Assembly: GCA_024235415.1 (NCBI GenBank)
Contig: JACKML010000006.1
Location: 1-64,000, forward strand
Reading direction: 5' to 3'
Source: Chromatiaceae bacterium
Lineage (GTDB): Bacteria > Pseudomonadota > Gammaproteobacteria > Chromatiales > Chromatiaceae
Length of the DNA: 64,000 bases
Shown here: positions 49,893 through 58,849 of the stretch, piece after piece
Position numbering within the stretch: the first letter of the stretch is position 1
How the letters are laid out: each line of letters begins with the position of its first letter
Notes under the pieces: model-generated
The model's database searches: none
What the model was told of the DNA's origin: nothing
The model's input: only the letters and a program-made list of their open reading frames with translations
Translations under genes and position numbers: made by a program

Positions 49893-49919
49893 CCCCGGCA
49901 TGAGGCCGGGGTTTTTTTT
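49893..49919 (+). terminator. Intrinsic terminator after the sulfur-globule-like gene
   Basis: CCCCGGC (49893-49899) pairs with GCCGGGG (49905-49911), loop of five, then eight T. A second hairpin GCGCCC-TGAC-GGGCGC lies just upstream (49859-49874). Confidence 0.9.
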
Positions 49920-49949
49920 GCGTGGAAGATGCCGGTTTCTTGTCGGGCG

Positions 49950-49976
49950 TCAAGTTCCCGGGCGTCCGGCCGCTAC
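49950..49976 (+). promoter_or_regulatory. Probable sigma-28 (FliA) promoter of the large chemoreceptor
   Basis: TCAAGTTC (49950-49957), exactly 11 bases, GCCGCTAC (49969-49976): 12 of 16 positions match the FliA consensus TAAAGTTT-N11-GCCGATAA. It lies 75 bases upstream of the start. Confidence 0.55.
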
Positions 49977-50051
49977 GGCAGTAATTCGGAGCCAGCAACG
50001 TATGCCCGAACATCCCGCGCGCGCTTGCTCAACAGGTCAGGAGAACTACAA

Positions 50052-53000
50052 ATGGGTTTCATTGGCGATCTTTCCATACGCAACAAGATTCTCGGCGGTT
50101 TCGCCCTGGTTCTTCTCGCGGTTCTGGGATTAGGCCTAAGCTCGATCAGCAGCCTTTCGACCGTGCAGGGCAAAGTACAGCAACTGGTCGAACAGAGCAC
50201 TCCGGCGGCACTGAAATCAGTGGCGATCAGTGACTTGATAAAAGAGGCTACTGCATCGCTCGGCTTCCACCTGTTGAGCAAGACCGCGGAAGACGCCGCC
50301 ACCCTGCAACGCCAGATCGGGCAGGTCGATGATCTGCTGGTCGAACTGGAGCAACTGCCCGCCATCGGTGCCGATGAACCCAGCCTGGCCAAGCTCGAAG
50401 AGATCAAGAAGCGTTTTGCCGAGTTCAAGGGCCTGACGCCGAAAATGCTTGCGGTGGCTGCCAACGACGAACTGAATCTTAAGGCGATGAGCTACGCGAA
50501 CCGCAACACCAACCCGGTGTTTCGTGAGAAGTTGCAGCAGCTCACGGCGCTGATCGAGGCCGAACATGCATTCGAGCCCGAGATCTCGGTCGATGGCCTG
50601 CTGGACCAGGATGCGGCCGGCAATTACAGCCTGGCTGCCGCAAAGGAGCTTGCGCAACGCGCGGCGGCCGCCACCGAGGCGAAGGACCAGGCCCGCAGGG
50701 ATCTCTTCTATCACCTCGTGACCTTGCGTTACCGCTGGCTCAGCCTCAACAACGAGGTGCGCCTGTTCCTGGCGTTTCGCGCCCCGCAGGCAGTGGAGAA
50801 TGTTGCAACCTACCAGGCGTCTGTGATCGGTACGCTCGAGGAGGTCGCTGCACGCAGCGAACTGTTTACCTTCGAGCAGGAGGAGGCGTTTTCTGCGTTC
50901 ACCGGTGGACTCGATGATTTCTGGCGCGGCCTCGATCGCCTGATCGAGCTGCATCAGGGCGATGATTGGCGCCAGGACGCGTTCCTGGTGAAGACCCGCA
51001 TATCGCCCCTGGTCAAGCTGATCAGTGATGACCTGAATGAACTGGTCGAGCGGCAGAAGACGGCGATGCACGCGGCCAATGCCGAGATCGTCGATATCTA
51101 CACCAGCAAGCGCACCGGCATCATGGCGACAATCGCGCTCATCATTGCAGTCGTTGGCTTCATCGCCTGGATGCTCGCTCGCGGCATTACGCGCCCGCTG
51201 GCGCGCGCCGTCGAAGTGGCCGAACGGGTCGCACACGGTGATCTGGGCAATGTCATCAAGGTCGCCACGAACGATGAAACAGGGCAGCTGATGCGGTCGC
51301 TCGATGCCATGCAGCGCGACCTGAGGCAACGCATCGATGCTGATGCCAAAGTGGCGGCTGAGAATCTGCGTATCCGTCAGGCGCTGGACAATGTCGGTAT
51401 ACCGGTCACCGTATCCGACGGTGACAACGTCCTTATCTACATGAACAGCGCGGCGCAGAGCCTGTTTACAGCGATGGAAAGCGTCTGGAAGCAGGATTTC
51501 CCGAAGTTCTCGGTGCACGAACTGGTCGGTCAGCGCCTGTCCGACTACCTGGCCGATCAGGATCTGCTGGCCGCTTACCGGGCGAAGCTGTCGAGCGGGA
51601 AGACCATCGAGGGGCCGGTCGCCGGCCGCATCTTGCGTCTGGCGGCCAGTCCGGTTTACGACACCGACGGCGGATACCAGGGGCGGGTCACGCAGTGGAT
51701 CGATCGTACCGAAGAACTGGCCGAACTCGAGCGTGACAAGGTGCGGCTGCAGGCGGAACGCGACGTGGCGGCAGAGAATCAACGCATCCGCATCGCGCTG
51801 GACAATGTGTCGTCGAACGTGATGATGGCCGACACCGATCGCAATATCGTGTATCTGAACCGCGCTGCGCTCGCGCTGTTCAAGGAAGCTGCCGATGACC
51901 TGCGCCAGGATCTGCCGGACTTCGATCCCAGCAGTCTGCTTGGCGGCAGTATCGATGCCTTCCACAAGCACCCGGAACACCAGGCGGGGCTGCTGGCGTC
52001 GCTGACCTCGACCCACACTGCCGAGGTGAAGGTCGGTCCGCGCACCATGCGCATCGTCGCCAATCCTGTCGTCGATGAAGATGGGAGGCGCCTGGGTACT
52101 GCGGTTGAATGGACCGACCGTACCGCCGAGGTGGCCGTGGAACAGGAGATCGACGGGCTGGTCGAGGCGGCGCGCGCCGGCGACCTGCGTCAACGCGTCA
52201 ACGAGGCGGGCAAGCGCGGTTTCTTCAAGCGACTTGCCACCGGCTTCAATGCGTTGCTCGATGAATTGTCAGAGGTGTTCGACGAAATCGCCAGCGTGAT
52301 GTCGGCGATGGCGGATGGCAACCTCGAACAGCGTCTGCGTGGCGAATACCGCGGCACCTTCGGTGAGGTGCAGGCCAATATGAATCGTACGCTCGACAAT
52401 CTGTACGACATCATTGTGCGGATGCGCGATGCCGCCGATGAAGTGGGAACAGCGGCCGAGCAGATCAACGGTGGCAACCAGAATCTCTCCAGCCGTACCG
52501 AACAGCAGGCATCATCCCTGCAGGAAACGGCATCCAGCCTGGAACAGCTGACCGCGACCGTGCGTAACAATGCCGATAACGCCCGGCAGGCCAACCAGGT
52601 GGCGACGGGTGCCCGCGCGACTGCACAACGCGGTGGCGAAGTTGTCGGTGAAGCAATCGGGGCGATGGAGCAGATCAATGCCGCGTCCAACCAGATCGCC
52701 GAGATCATCGGTGTGATCGATGAGATTGCATTCCAGACCAATCTGCTGGCGTTGAACGCCTCGGTGGAGGCGGCTCGCGCCGGTGAACAGGGCAGGGGTT
52801 TTGCGGTGGTCGCGAGTGAGGTCCGTAATCTCGCGTCCCGCTCGGCCAACGCGGCCAAGGAGATCAAAGACCTGATCCGCGACTCGGTGGACAAGGTGCA
52901 GGTAGGCAGTGAGCTGGTCAATCAGTCCGGGGCGACCCTGGAAGAGATTGTTGCCGGGGTGAAGAAGGTCGGTGACATCATTGCCGAGATCAGCGCGGCG

Positions 53001-53381
53001 TCGACCGAGCAGTCGACAGGCATCGATCAGGTCAACCAGGCGGTCAGCACGATGGACCAGATGACGCAGCAGAATGCCGCGCTCGCCGAGCAGACGTCGG
53101 CTGCCTCACAGGCGATGCGTGACAATGCGGCCAACATGCGTGAGCTGATGGCGTTCTTCAAGATGGGCGGGGGACCTGCCGGCAGACCGGTGGCATCCGC
53201 GAAGGCGGTTTCGGCAACGCCAACGCCGGCCAGTCGACCTTCCGCTGCATCGCGTGCGGCTGTGGTCGCAAATACAGCATCGGCGCCCAAGCCGCGACCA
53301 GCGCCTGTGCCAAAGGCCGCTGCCAGGCGCAGCGAAGTGCCGCTTGCCGCCGACGAAGACGGCGAGTGGGAAGAGTTTTGA
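50052..53381 (+). CDS. Large chemoreceptor with two PAS domains and C-terminal tether
   Basis: A 1109-residue transmembrane receptor: TM1 13-33, periplasmic helical sensor to 355, TM2 357-377, HAMP 378-430, PAS1 (440-555), PAS2 (575-690), a second HAMP-like region (700-790) and the MCP signalling domain (790-1070) with FQTNLLALNASVEAARAGEQGRGFAVVASEVRNLASRS. A Pro/Ala-rich linker leads to the final EWEEF, the pattern of the NWETF tether for CheR/CheB. The AGGAGA site supports the start at 50052. Two tandem PAS domains in the cytoplasm suggest redox or ligand sensing. A FliA promoter lies upstream. Confidence 0.93.
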   Translation: MGFIGDLSIRNKILGGFALVLLAVLGLGLSSISSLSTVQGKVQQLVEQSTPAALKSVAISDLIKEATASLGFHLLSKTAEDAATLQRQIGQVDDLLVELEQLPAIGADEPSLAKLEEIKKRFAEFKGLTPKMLAVAANDELNLKAMSYANRNTNPVFREKLQQLTALIEAEHAFEPEISVDGLLDQDAAGNYSLAAAKELAQRAAAATEAKDQARRDLFYHLVTLRYRWLSLNNEVRLFLAFRAPQAVENVATYQASVIGTLEEVAARSELFTFEQEEAFSAFTGGLDDFWRGLDRLIELHQGDDWRQDAFLVKTRISPLVKLISDDLNELVERQKTAMHAANAEIVDIYTSKRTGIMATIALIIAVVGFIAWMLARGITRPLARAVEVAERVAHGDLGNVIKVATNDETGQLMRSLDAMQRDLRQRIDADAKVAAENLRIRQALDNVGIPVTVSDGDNVLIYMNSAAQSLFTAMESVWKQDFPKFSVHELVGQRLSDYLADQDLLAAYRAKLSSGKTIEGPVAGRILRLAASPVYDTDGGYQGRVTQWIDRTEELAELERDKVRLQAERDVAAENQRIRIALDNVSSNVMMADTDRNIVYLNRAALALFKEAADDLRQDLPDFDPSSLLGGSIDAFHKHPEHQAGLLASLTSTHTAEVKVGPRTMRIVANPVVDEDGRRLGTAVEWTDRTAEVAVEQEIDGLVEAARAGDLRQRVNEAGKRGFFKRLATGFNALLDELSEVFDEIASVMSAMADGNLEQRLRGEYRGTFGEVQANMNRTLDNLYDIIVRMRDAADEVGTAAEQINGGNQNLSSRTEQQASSLQETASSLEQLTATVRNNADNARQANQVATGARATAQRGGEVVGEAIGAMEQINAASNQIAEIIGVIDEIAFQTNLLALNASVEAARAGEQGRGFAVVASEVRNLASRSANAAKEIKDLIRDSVDKVQVGSELVNQSGATLEEIVAGVKKVGDIIAEISAASTEQSTGIDQVNQAVSTMDQMTQQNAALAEQTSAASQAMRDNAANMRELMAFFKMGGGPAGRPVASAKAVSATPTPASRPSAASRAAVVANTASAPKPRPAPVPKAAARRSEVPLAADEDGEWEEF

Positions 53382-53393
53382 CTGTCCGCCGGG

Positions 53394-54866
53394 TCAGTTG
53401 CCCGCAAGGATCGGGACTGACTTGATCTCGCCTGCCTGCAGGGTGAATTCGCGTTCGCCCTTGCGGGTCTGATTGCGGGCGAAGGCGATGTAGTCTCCGG
53501 CGGGCAGCACGAGCTCCGTCTCCGCATAGTACCCATCGTTGAAAACCCGTCGCCGACGCAGCTTGCCCTGTGCATCACGCTCGATGCGATACACGGAATA
53601 CCAGGTGAAGGTATTGGCCTGCGGGGCCGCCTGGTCCACCAGCCTCAGGCCGACCCGTCCGGCGTCAACATTCACGACGGCGGTCATGCTGTCACCGGCG
53701 GCAACATCGATCACGATACTGCCTTTACCCTCGCCAACCCGTGCCGATGCCCGATAGCGGCCGGCAGGTACGATGAAGCGTGCCTTGTGGTTGGGTCCAT
53801 GCGCCGGTTTTTCCGTTGGGGTCGTTGTCGCAATGGCGGTGCCTTCCGGTTGGATGTCGAACCAGGCGTTGAGTAGCGGATCCTGATTGCCGCTGAGTGA
53901 GGCGAGCAGGGTCACTTCACCGGCATTCAAAGGCATTTCCAGTGTCCTGGTCTCGCCCGCTTCGAGGGTCACGGGGATATCCACCCGGGTATGGTCCAAT
54001 TCTGCGGTTGCGCGGTATTCGCCGGCAGGCAAGATGAATGCCACCTGGTCGGTGGGCTGTGCCTGTGTCATCACTGTTGGCGGTTGTACCTCGCCTGGCC
54101 CCTGCAGTACGCGGTAGACACGGAACCTGGTCCCATCCGCCCGCGCACCCTGACCGCTGAAGGTGCTGAACAGTTCCAGGCGGGCAGCGCGCAGCACCAT
54201 TTCCCGCCGGGTGACTGCACCGGCCTCGATATGCACCGGCAGTTCAAGCATCGCATTGCCGAAAGTCGCTTCGGCGATGTAGTCGCCTGCGGGCAGCACG
54301 AAGCGGGCGCTGTCGGCGTAGCCATTGCCCGCTACCTGCACGCGTACCGGACGCCCGAAAGCATCGGTGTCGTCGCGCAACACTCTGAACCAGGTCTCGC
54401 TGGCCACCGGTCCATCCTCACTCATCAATCCGCTGAGCAGCAGTTCGCCGGCGTCCAGCACGATCTGGTGGTTCAGCATCCCCTGAGACGGCACCTCGAC
54501 GCGCTCCTCGCGGGTGACCGAGCCGTTGCGCACCTGTACCAGGTACTTCCCCGGATGCAGGCTGAAGATCGCCTCGGCCTGTGGGCCGCTGGTCGCCATG
54601 ACCGTGTGACGTGGCTTGCCGAACACGGCCGCCTCTTCACGCATTACCGTGAAACTGGTGCCAGGGAACAAGGCGGTTCCATCCTGCAAGACACTGGTCA
54701 GACGCACGTTGCCATGGCGCACCGTATCCATCGACTGGCGCGGCGCGAACTGCGGTATCGGCGAAGAGGCCGGGGTTGGCGGATCCATTCGCCATATGGC
54801 CTGCTCTGCGAGCAGGGTGCCGCAGAACAATGCGAGGGCCAGGATGATTATCAGTCGCAGGTTCAC
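53394..54866 (-). CDS. Secreted protein of five tandem 88-residue repeats, function unknown
   Basis: A 490-residue exported protein. After a signal/anchor segment (NLRLIIILALALFCGTLLA) and a proline-rich linker, the rest is five tandem repeats: residues 52-139, 140-227, 228-315, 316-402 and 403-490 (88, 88, 88, 87, 88 long). Each has a G-x-L/V start, an aromatic FxVxR segment, the turn LPAGDY/LPAGEY/VPAGRY (HPGKY in the first) and a final EAG...L strand, a beta-sandwich-type, PEGA or carboxypeptidase-regulatory-like pattern. The GTG start at 54866 is set by GAGGAG. No named family recognised. It lies convergent to the chemoreceptor, 12 bp away. Confidence 0.8.
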   Translation of the reverse strand: MNLRLIIILALALFCGTLLAEQAIWRMDPPTPASSPIPQFAPRQSMDTVRHGNVRLTSVLQDGTALFPGTSFTVMREEAAVFGKPRHTVMATSGPQAEAIFSLHPGKYLVQVRNGSVTREERVEVPSQGMLNHQIVLDAGELLLSGLMSEDGPVASETWFRVLRDDTDAFGRPVRVQVAGNGYADSARFVLPAGDYIAEATFGNAMLELPVHIEAGAVTRREMVLRAARLELFSTFSGQGARADGTRFRVYRVLQGPGEVQPPTVMTQAQPTDQVAFILPAGEYRATAELDHTRVDIPVTLEAGETRTLEMPLNAGEVTLLASLSGNQDPLLNAWFDIQPEGTAIATTTPTEKPAHGPNHKARFIVPAGRYRASARVGEGKGSIVIDVAAGDSMTAVVNVDAGRVGLRLVDQAAPQANTFTWYSVYRIERDAQGKLRRRRVFNDGYYAETELVLPAGDYIAFARNQTRKGEREFTLQAGEIKSVPILAGN

Positions 54867-54984
54867 GCGGATCTCCTCGAACAGCAGCGGAGTCCCGGCC
54901 GACCGCATCCCGCATGCTGCGGGAGGGTCGGATTCCGGTGGTTTGTTGGTGGGCACATGCCGCCGGTGATCCGGCGGCTCACAT

Positions 54985-56652
54985 TCAGGCGTCGATGCGC
55001 TTGTACTTGATACGGTGAGGGTTGACGGCCTCGTCACCCAGGCGGCGTTTCTTGTCTTCTTCGTAGTCGGCGAAGTTGCCTTCGTACCAGACGACCCGGG
55101 AGTCGCCCTCAAATGCCAGGATGTGGGTGGCAATGCGGTCGAGGAACCAGCGATCGTGCGAGATCACCACGGCACAGCCTGGGAAGGCCAGCAGGGCCTC
55201 TTCGAGTGCACGCAGCGTCTCGACGTCGAGGTCGTTGGTCGGTTCGTCGAGCAGCAGCACGTTTCCGCCGGATTTGAGCAGCTTGGCCAGGTGCACGCGG
55301 TTGCGTTCACCGCCGGACAGGTCGCCGACCTTCTTCTGCTGATCAGCGCCTCTGAAGTTGAAACGTGAGCAGTAGGCGCGCGACGGCATCTGGAACTTGC
55401 CGACGGTGATGATCTCCTGGCCATCGGAGATCTCCTCCCACAGGCTTTTCTTGCCGTCGAGCGCATCGCGGCTCTGATCGACGTAGGCGAGCTGCACGCT
55501 CGGCCCGATACGCAGCTCACCGCCGTCCGGCTTTTCCTGCCCGGTGAGCAGACGGAACAGCGTGGTCTTGCCGGCGCCGTTCGGTCCGATCACCCCGACG
55601 ATGCCGCCCTTGGGCAGGTTGAAAGTCAGCCCATCGTAAAGCAGGCGATCACCGTAGCCTTTCTTCAGATTGACCGCTTCGATCACCAGGTCGCCAAGGC
55701 GCTCGCCGGGCGGGATGTAGATCTCGTTGGTCTCGTTGCGCGCCTGGAATTCGCTGTTCTGCAGTTCCTCAAAGCGGGCAAGTCGGGCCTTGCTCTTGGC
55801 CTGGCGTCCCTTCGGGTTCTGGCGCACCCATTCCAGTTCTTCCTTCATCGCCTTGATGCGGCCCTGCTCCTGCTTCTGTTCCTGCTCCAGACGGGCCTCT
55901 TTCTGTTCCAGCCAGGACGAGTAGTTGCCCTCCCAGGGAATGCCGTGACCGCGGTCCAGTTCGAGGATCCAGCCGGCGACGTTGTCGAGGAAGTAACGAT
56001 CGTGGGTCACCGCGACGACGGTGCCGGGGTAGTCGTGCAGGAAGTGCTCCAGCCAGGCCACGGATTCGGCATCGAGGTGGTTGGTCGGTTCATCAAGCAG
56101 CAGCATGTCGGGTTTCGACAACAGCAGTTTGCAGAGCGCGACACGCCGACGCTCGCCGCCGGACAGGGTGCTGACGTCTGCATCCCACGGAGGTAGCCGC
56201 AACGCATCGGCAGCGACCTCCAGCTGTCGCTCGAGGTTGTGGCCGTCGGCGGCCTGCAGGATGTTCTCGAGTTCGGCCTGGCGCTTGGCGAGGGCGTCGA
56301 AGTCGGCATCCGGTTCCGCATACGCGGCATAGACCTTGTCCAGCTCGGTCATCGCCTCCTTGATGTGGCCCAGCGCCTCCTCGACGTTGCCGCGTACGTC
56401 CTTGTTCGCGTCGAGTTGCGGCTCCTGCGGCAGGTAGCCGATCTTTATGCCCGGCTGTGGCCGCGCCTCGCCGTCGATCTCGGTGTCGACGCCGGCCATG
56501 ATCCGCAACAGCGAGGATTTCCCCGAACCGTTCAGGCCGAGCACGCCGATCTTGGCGCCGGGGAAGAAGGACAGTGATATGTCACGCAGGATCTGCCGCT
56601 TCGGGGGCACGATCTTGCTGACGCGATTCATGGTGAAGATGTACTGGGCCAT
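54985..56652 (-). CDS. ettA: EttA, energy-dependent translational throttle ABC-F ATPase
   Basis: A 555-residue soluble ABC-F protein with two ATPase domains: first Walker A GLNGSGKSS, signature LSGGERRRVALCKLL and DEPTNHLDAESVAWLE; the interdomain linker (GNYSSWLEQKEARLEQEQ); second Walker A GPNGAGKTT, signature LSGGERNRVHLAKLL. It binds the ribosomal E site and gates translation when energy is low. Length and order match E. coli EttA (555). Confidence 0.97.
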   Translation of the reverse strand: MAQYIFTMNRVSKIVPPKRQILRDISLSFFPGAKIGVLGLNGSGKSSLLRIMAGVDTEIDGEARPQPGIKIGYLPQEPQLDANKDVRGNVEEALGHIKEAMTELDKVYAAYAEPDADFDALAKRQAELENILQAADGHNLERQLEVAADALRLPPWDADVSTLSGGERRRVALCKLLLSKPDMLLLDEPTNHLDAESVAWLEHFLHDYPGTVVAVTHDRYFLDNVAGWILELDRGHGIPWEGNYSSWLEQKEARLEQEQKQEQGRIKAMKEELEWVRQNPKGRQAKSKARLARFEELQNSEFQARNETNEIYIPPGERLGDLVIEAVNLKKGYGDRLLYDGLTFNLPKGGIVGVIGPNGAGKTTLFRLLTGQEKPDGGELRIGPSVQLAYVDQSRDALDGKKSLWEEISDGQEIITVGKFQMPSRAYCSRFNFRGADQQKKVGDLSGGERNRVHLAKLLKSGGNVLLLDEPTNDLDVETLRALEEALLAFPGCAVVISHDRWFLDRIATHILAFEGDSRVVWYEGNFADYEEDKKRRLGDEAVNPHRIKYKRIDA

Positions 56653-56785
56653 AACTCTTTGCCGCGCTGGGCTGGATGGTTGCGAAGGCGGCGATTTTAC
56701 ACGCTCCGCCGGGGTTTAAAAAAAACACCTGTGGCCGCTACTTTCTGCAATCGGTCCGCCCGCGGACGCATTGCGGATTTCACAC

Positions 56786-57517
56786 ATGCAGGGTTATGCA
56801 GATCGAGTCCGGCGGCAGGCGACGACGCGTGCCGCGCTGGCCTTCACCGTGGTCGGAATCGCCGCGGGCCTGGCAGCGGGCCGCTTGATGCAGGCAGGTT
56901 CCGGCCTGGTAGAGCGGGCAGGCATGCCTCAGGGTGGCTATCAGGGCCTGCTTCTGGCTGTTGTCCTGCTGGCGGCCCTGTTGGCTGGAGTCTTGCTTGT
57001 GCGGGTGCGCCGCGGCACCGGGGATGCGACCGCGCGCGACCCAGTCACCGCGCTCTACACACGCGGGTATGCGGATGAGATGGTCCCGCGTCTGATGGCG
57101 CGCGATGACCGCGACGGGCGCAGCGAACTCGCGCTGGTCCTGATCGGCGTGGATTACCTCGATGAGGTCAGGCGGCGCTACGGCGACCGCGCAGTGGACG
57201 AGGTCATGCAACTGGTGGGGCGGCAGATCTGTGGCCAGGCCCGGGCCGACGACCTGCCGTCGCGGTATGACGATGTACATCTCGCGGTGTTCCTGCATTG
57301 CCGTGAGACCGATCAGGCCGTGGCCTTCGGTCGCCGCCTGGCAATGTTGCTGTCCGGCCAACAGATCGACTGGCATGGCGACCTGATCAAGGTCACCGTC
57401 AGCATGGGGGTGGCGCTGCGCAGGACCGGGGAGTCACTGGAGCAGCTCAGTGGCCGCGCGGTGGCCCGACTGGCCGTTGCCGCCGGACGCGGGCCGGGCC
57501 AGATCGAATCCTCCTAG
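56786..57517 (+). CDS. Membrane protein with degenerate GGDEF domain
   Basis: A 243-residue protein: two N-terminal membrane helices (15-37 and 53-73) then a GGDEF-fold domain (80-235) with DPVTALYTRGYADEM and LIGVDYLDEVRRRYGDRAVDEV. The catalytic motif reads RYDDVHLAVFL (160-170) in place of RxGGDEF, so cyclase activity is not expected. It may bind nucleotide or act as an adaptor. The start at 56786 is the first ATG. It overlaps convergent folD by four bases. Confidence 0.8.
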   Translation: MQGYADRVRRQATTRAALAFTVVGIAAGLAAGRLMQAGSGLVERAGMPQGGYQGLLLAVVLLAALLAGVLLVRVRRGTGDATARDPVTALYTRGYADEMVPRLMARDDRDGRSELALVLIGVDYLDEVRRRYGDRAVDEVMQLVGRQICGQARADDLPSRYDDVHLAVFLHCRETDQAVAFGRRLAMLLSGQQIDWHGDLIKVTVSMGVALRRTGESLEQLSGRAVARLAVAAGRGPGQIESS

Positions 57518-58377
57518 TCTTCCCGGCTGTCGCGCAGGTCGGCGGCGATCAGGGTGTTTTCCAGCAGCGTTGCAACGGTCATCGGACCGACACCACCGGG
57601 GACCGGCGTGATCCAGCTGGCGACCTCGCTGACGGCCGCCGTGTCTACATCACCGCACAGACTGCCGTCCTGCAGGCGGTTGATACCGACATCGATCACG
57701 ATCGCGCCCGGTTTGATCCAGTCCGCGGTGACGAAGCGCGGTACGCCGACGGCGGCGACCACAATATCCGCGGCGCGCACCTTGCCCGCGAGGTCCTTGG
57801 TCTTGCTGTGACACACGGTCACGGTACACCGCGCCATCAGCAGTTCGAGGAACATCGGCCGGCCGACGATATTGGACTGGCCGATGATCACGGCGTCTTT
57901 GCCGACCAGGTCGATACCGGTGCGTGCCAGCATGGTCATCACCCCTTTGGGCGTGCACGGGCGCAGCAGCGGCTGGCGCAGTACCAGGCGGCCGATGTTG
58001 TAGGGATGGAAGCCATCGACGTCCTTGGTCGGCAGGATGCGTTCGGTCACGGTGTCTTCGTTGATCTGCGGCGGCAGCGGCAGCTGCACCAGGATGCCGT
58101 CCACGTCGTCGCGTGCGTTCAGGCTGTCGATTACCTCGAGTAGCTCATTTTCGCTGGTATCCGCCGGCAACTGCATCAGTTCGGACAGAAAGCCAACCTG
58201 TTGGCAGGCGTGCTGTTTGTTGCGTACGTAGACCTGTGAGGCAGGGTTTTCCCCCACCAGGATCACGATCAACCCGGGCCGACGCTGACCGCCAGTGATC
58301 CGGTCGTCGACGTGCCGTTTGATCTGTTCGCGGACGTCGGCCGCAATTGCTTTTCCGTCGAGGATCTGTGCGCTCAT
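57514..58377 (-). CDS. folD: FolD, bifunctional methylenetetrahydrofolate dehydrogenase/cyclohydrolase
   Basis: A 287-residue enzyme interconverting 5,10-methylene- and 10-formyl-tetrahydrofolate. Seen are GENPASQVYVRNKQHACQQVG, DGILVQLPLPPQINE, PTKDVDGFHPYNIGRL, PCTPKGVMTML, IGQSNIVGRPM and the closing PVPGGVGPMTVATLLENTL. The start at 58377 (MSAQILDG) is at a usual place; the frame extends upstream to 58422. It works with glyA further downstream. Confidence 0.97.
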   Translation of the reverse strand: MSAQILDGKAIAADVREQIKRHVDDRITGGQRRPGLIVILVGENPASQVYVRNKQHACQQVGFLSELMQLPADTSENELLEVIDSLNARDDVDGILVQLPLPPQINEDTVTERILPTKDVDGFHPYNIGRLVLRQPLLRPCTPKGVMTMLARTGIDLVGKDAVIIGQSNIVGRPMFLELLMARCTVTVCHSKTKDLAGKVRAADIVVAAVGVPRFVTADWIKPGAIVIDVGINRLQDGSLCGDVDTAAVSEVASWITPVPGGVGPMTVATLLENTLIAADLRDSRED

Positions 58378-58445
58378 GAGTGCCCTGTGGTCGCTGGCTG
58401 TCTTGGAAGATCGAGGCGTCATGATACCAGAGTGGGTTCGTTTGA

Positions 58446-58475
58446 TTGACGGCCGCTGGCTGTGGCGCGTATCAT
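58446..58475 (+). promoter_or_regulatory. Promoter of the tRNA cluster
   Basis: TTGACG (58446-58451), 18-base spacer, TATCAT (58470-58475). It lies 32 bases before tRNA-Pro and would drive all three tRNAs. Confidence 0.6.
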
Positions 58476-58507
58476 TCAGCGCCTTCGCAAATCGGCGGGG
58501 AACCTTT

Positions 58508-58584
58508 CGGGGTATAGCGCAGTCTGGTAGCGCGCCTGCTTTGGGAGCAGGATGTCGGGAGTTCGAATCTCTCTACCCCGACCA
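58508..58584 (+). tRNA. tRNA-Pro(UGG)
   Basis: A 77-base cloverleaf: acceptor CGGGGTA/TACCCCG, anticodon stem CCTGC/GCAGG with loop TTTGGGA giving anticodon TGG (58542-58544), T-loop GTTCGAATC and encoded CCA. It reads proline codons. First of three tRNAs. Confidence 0.96.
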
Positions 58585-58607
58585 GATTCGGGAAATGTTG
58601 AAGATCG

Positions 58608-58683
58608 GCCCCGATAGCTCAGTGGATAGAGCAGTAGCCTTCTAAGCTATTGGTCGGGGGTTCGAGTCCTCCTCGGGGCGCCA
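58608..58683 (+). tRNA. tRNA-Arg(UCU)
   Basis: A 76-base tRNA: acceptor GCCCCGA/TCGGGGC, anticodon stem GTAGC/GCTAT, loop CTTCTAA with anticodon TCT (58641-58643), T-loop GTTCGAGTC, discriminator G and encoded CCA. It reads AGA/AGG arginine codons. Confidence 0.96.
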
Positions 58684-58764
58684 AATTCGCCACGGGGGTG
58701 CGCGTTGCAGACAGGTTGATCGGCGCCTGTCGTGGCGTTGGAAGTCTGTAAACCGGTCGCAATG

Positions 58765-58840
58765 GTGGGCGTAGCTCAGTTGGTAGAGCCCTGGATTGTG
58801 ATTCCAGTCGTCGTGGGTTCGAGTCCCATCGTCCACCCCA
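58765..58840 (+). tRNA. tRNA-His(GUG)
   Basis: Acceptor GTGGGCG/CGTCCAC with discriminator C and encoded CCA; anticodon stem CTGGA/TCCAG, loop TTGTGAT, anticodon GTG. A G at 58764 is encoded just before it and would be the -1 G unique to tRNA-His, paired with discriminator C. A terminator follows at once. Confidence 0.95.
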
Positions 58841-58849
58841 ATTCAAACA

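Noticed and set aside
50217..52193. 658-codon open frame antisense to the large chemoreceptor
   Set aside because: Shadow of the PAS/HAMP-containing receptor; no ribosome-binding site and no recognisable domain.
58508..58840. Integration site for a mobile element at the tRNA cluster
   Set aside because: tRNA genes often serve as attachment sites, but no integrase, direct repeat of a tRNA 3' end or change in base use is seen nearby.
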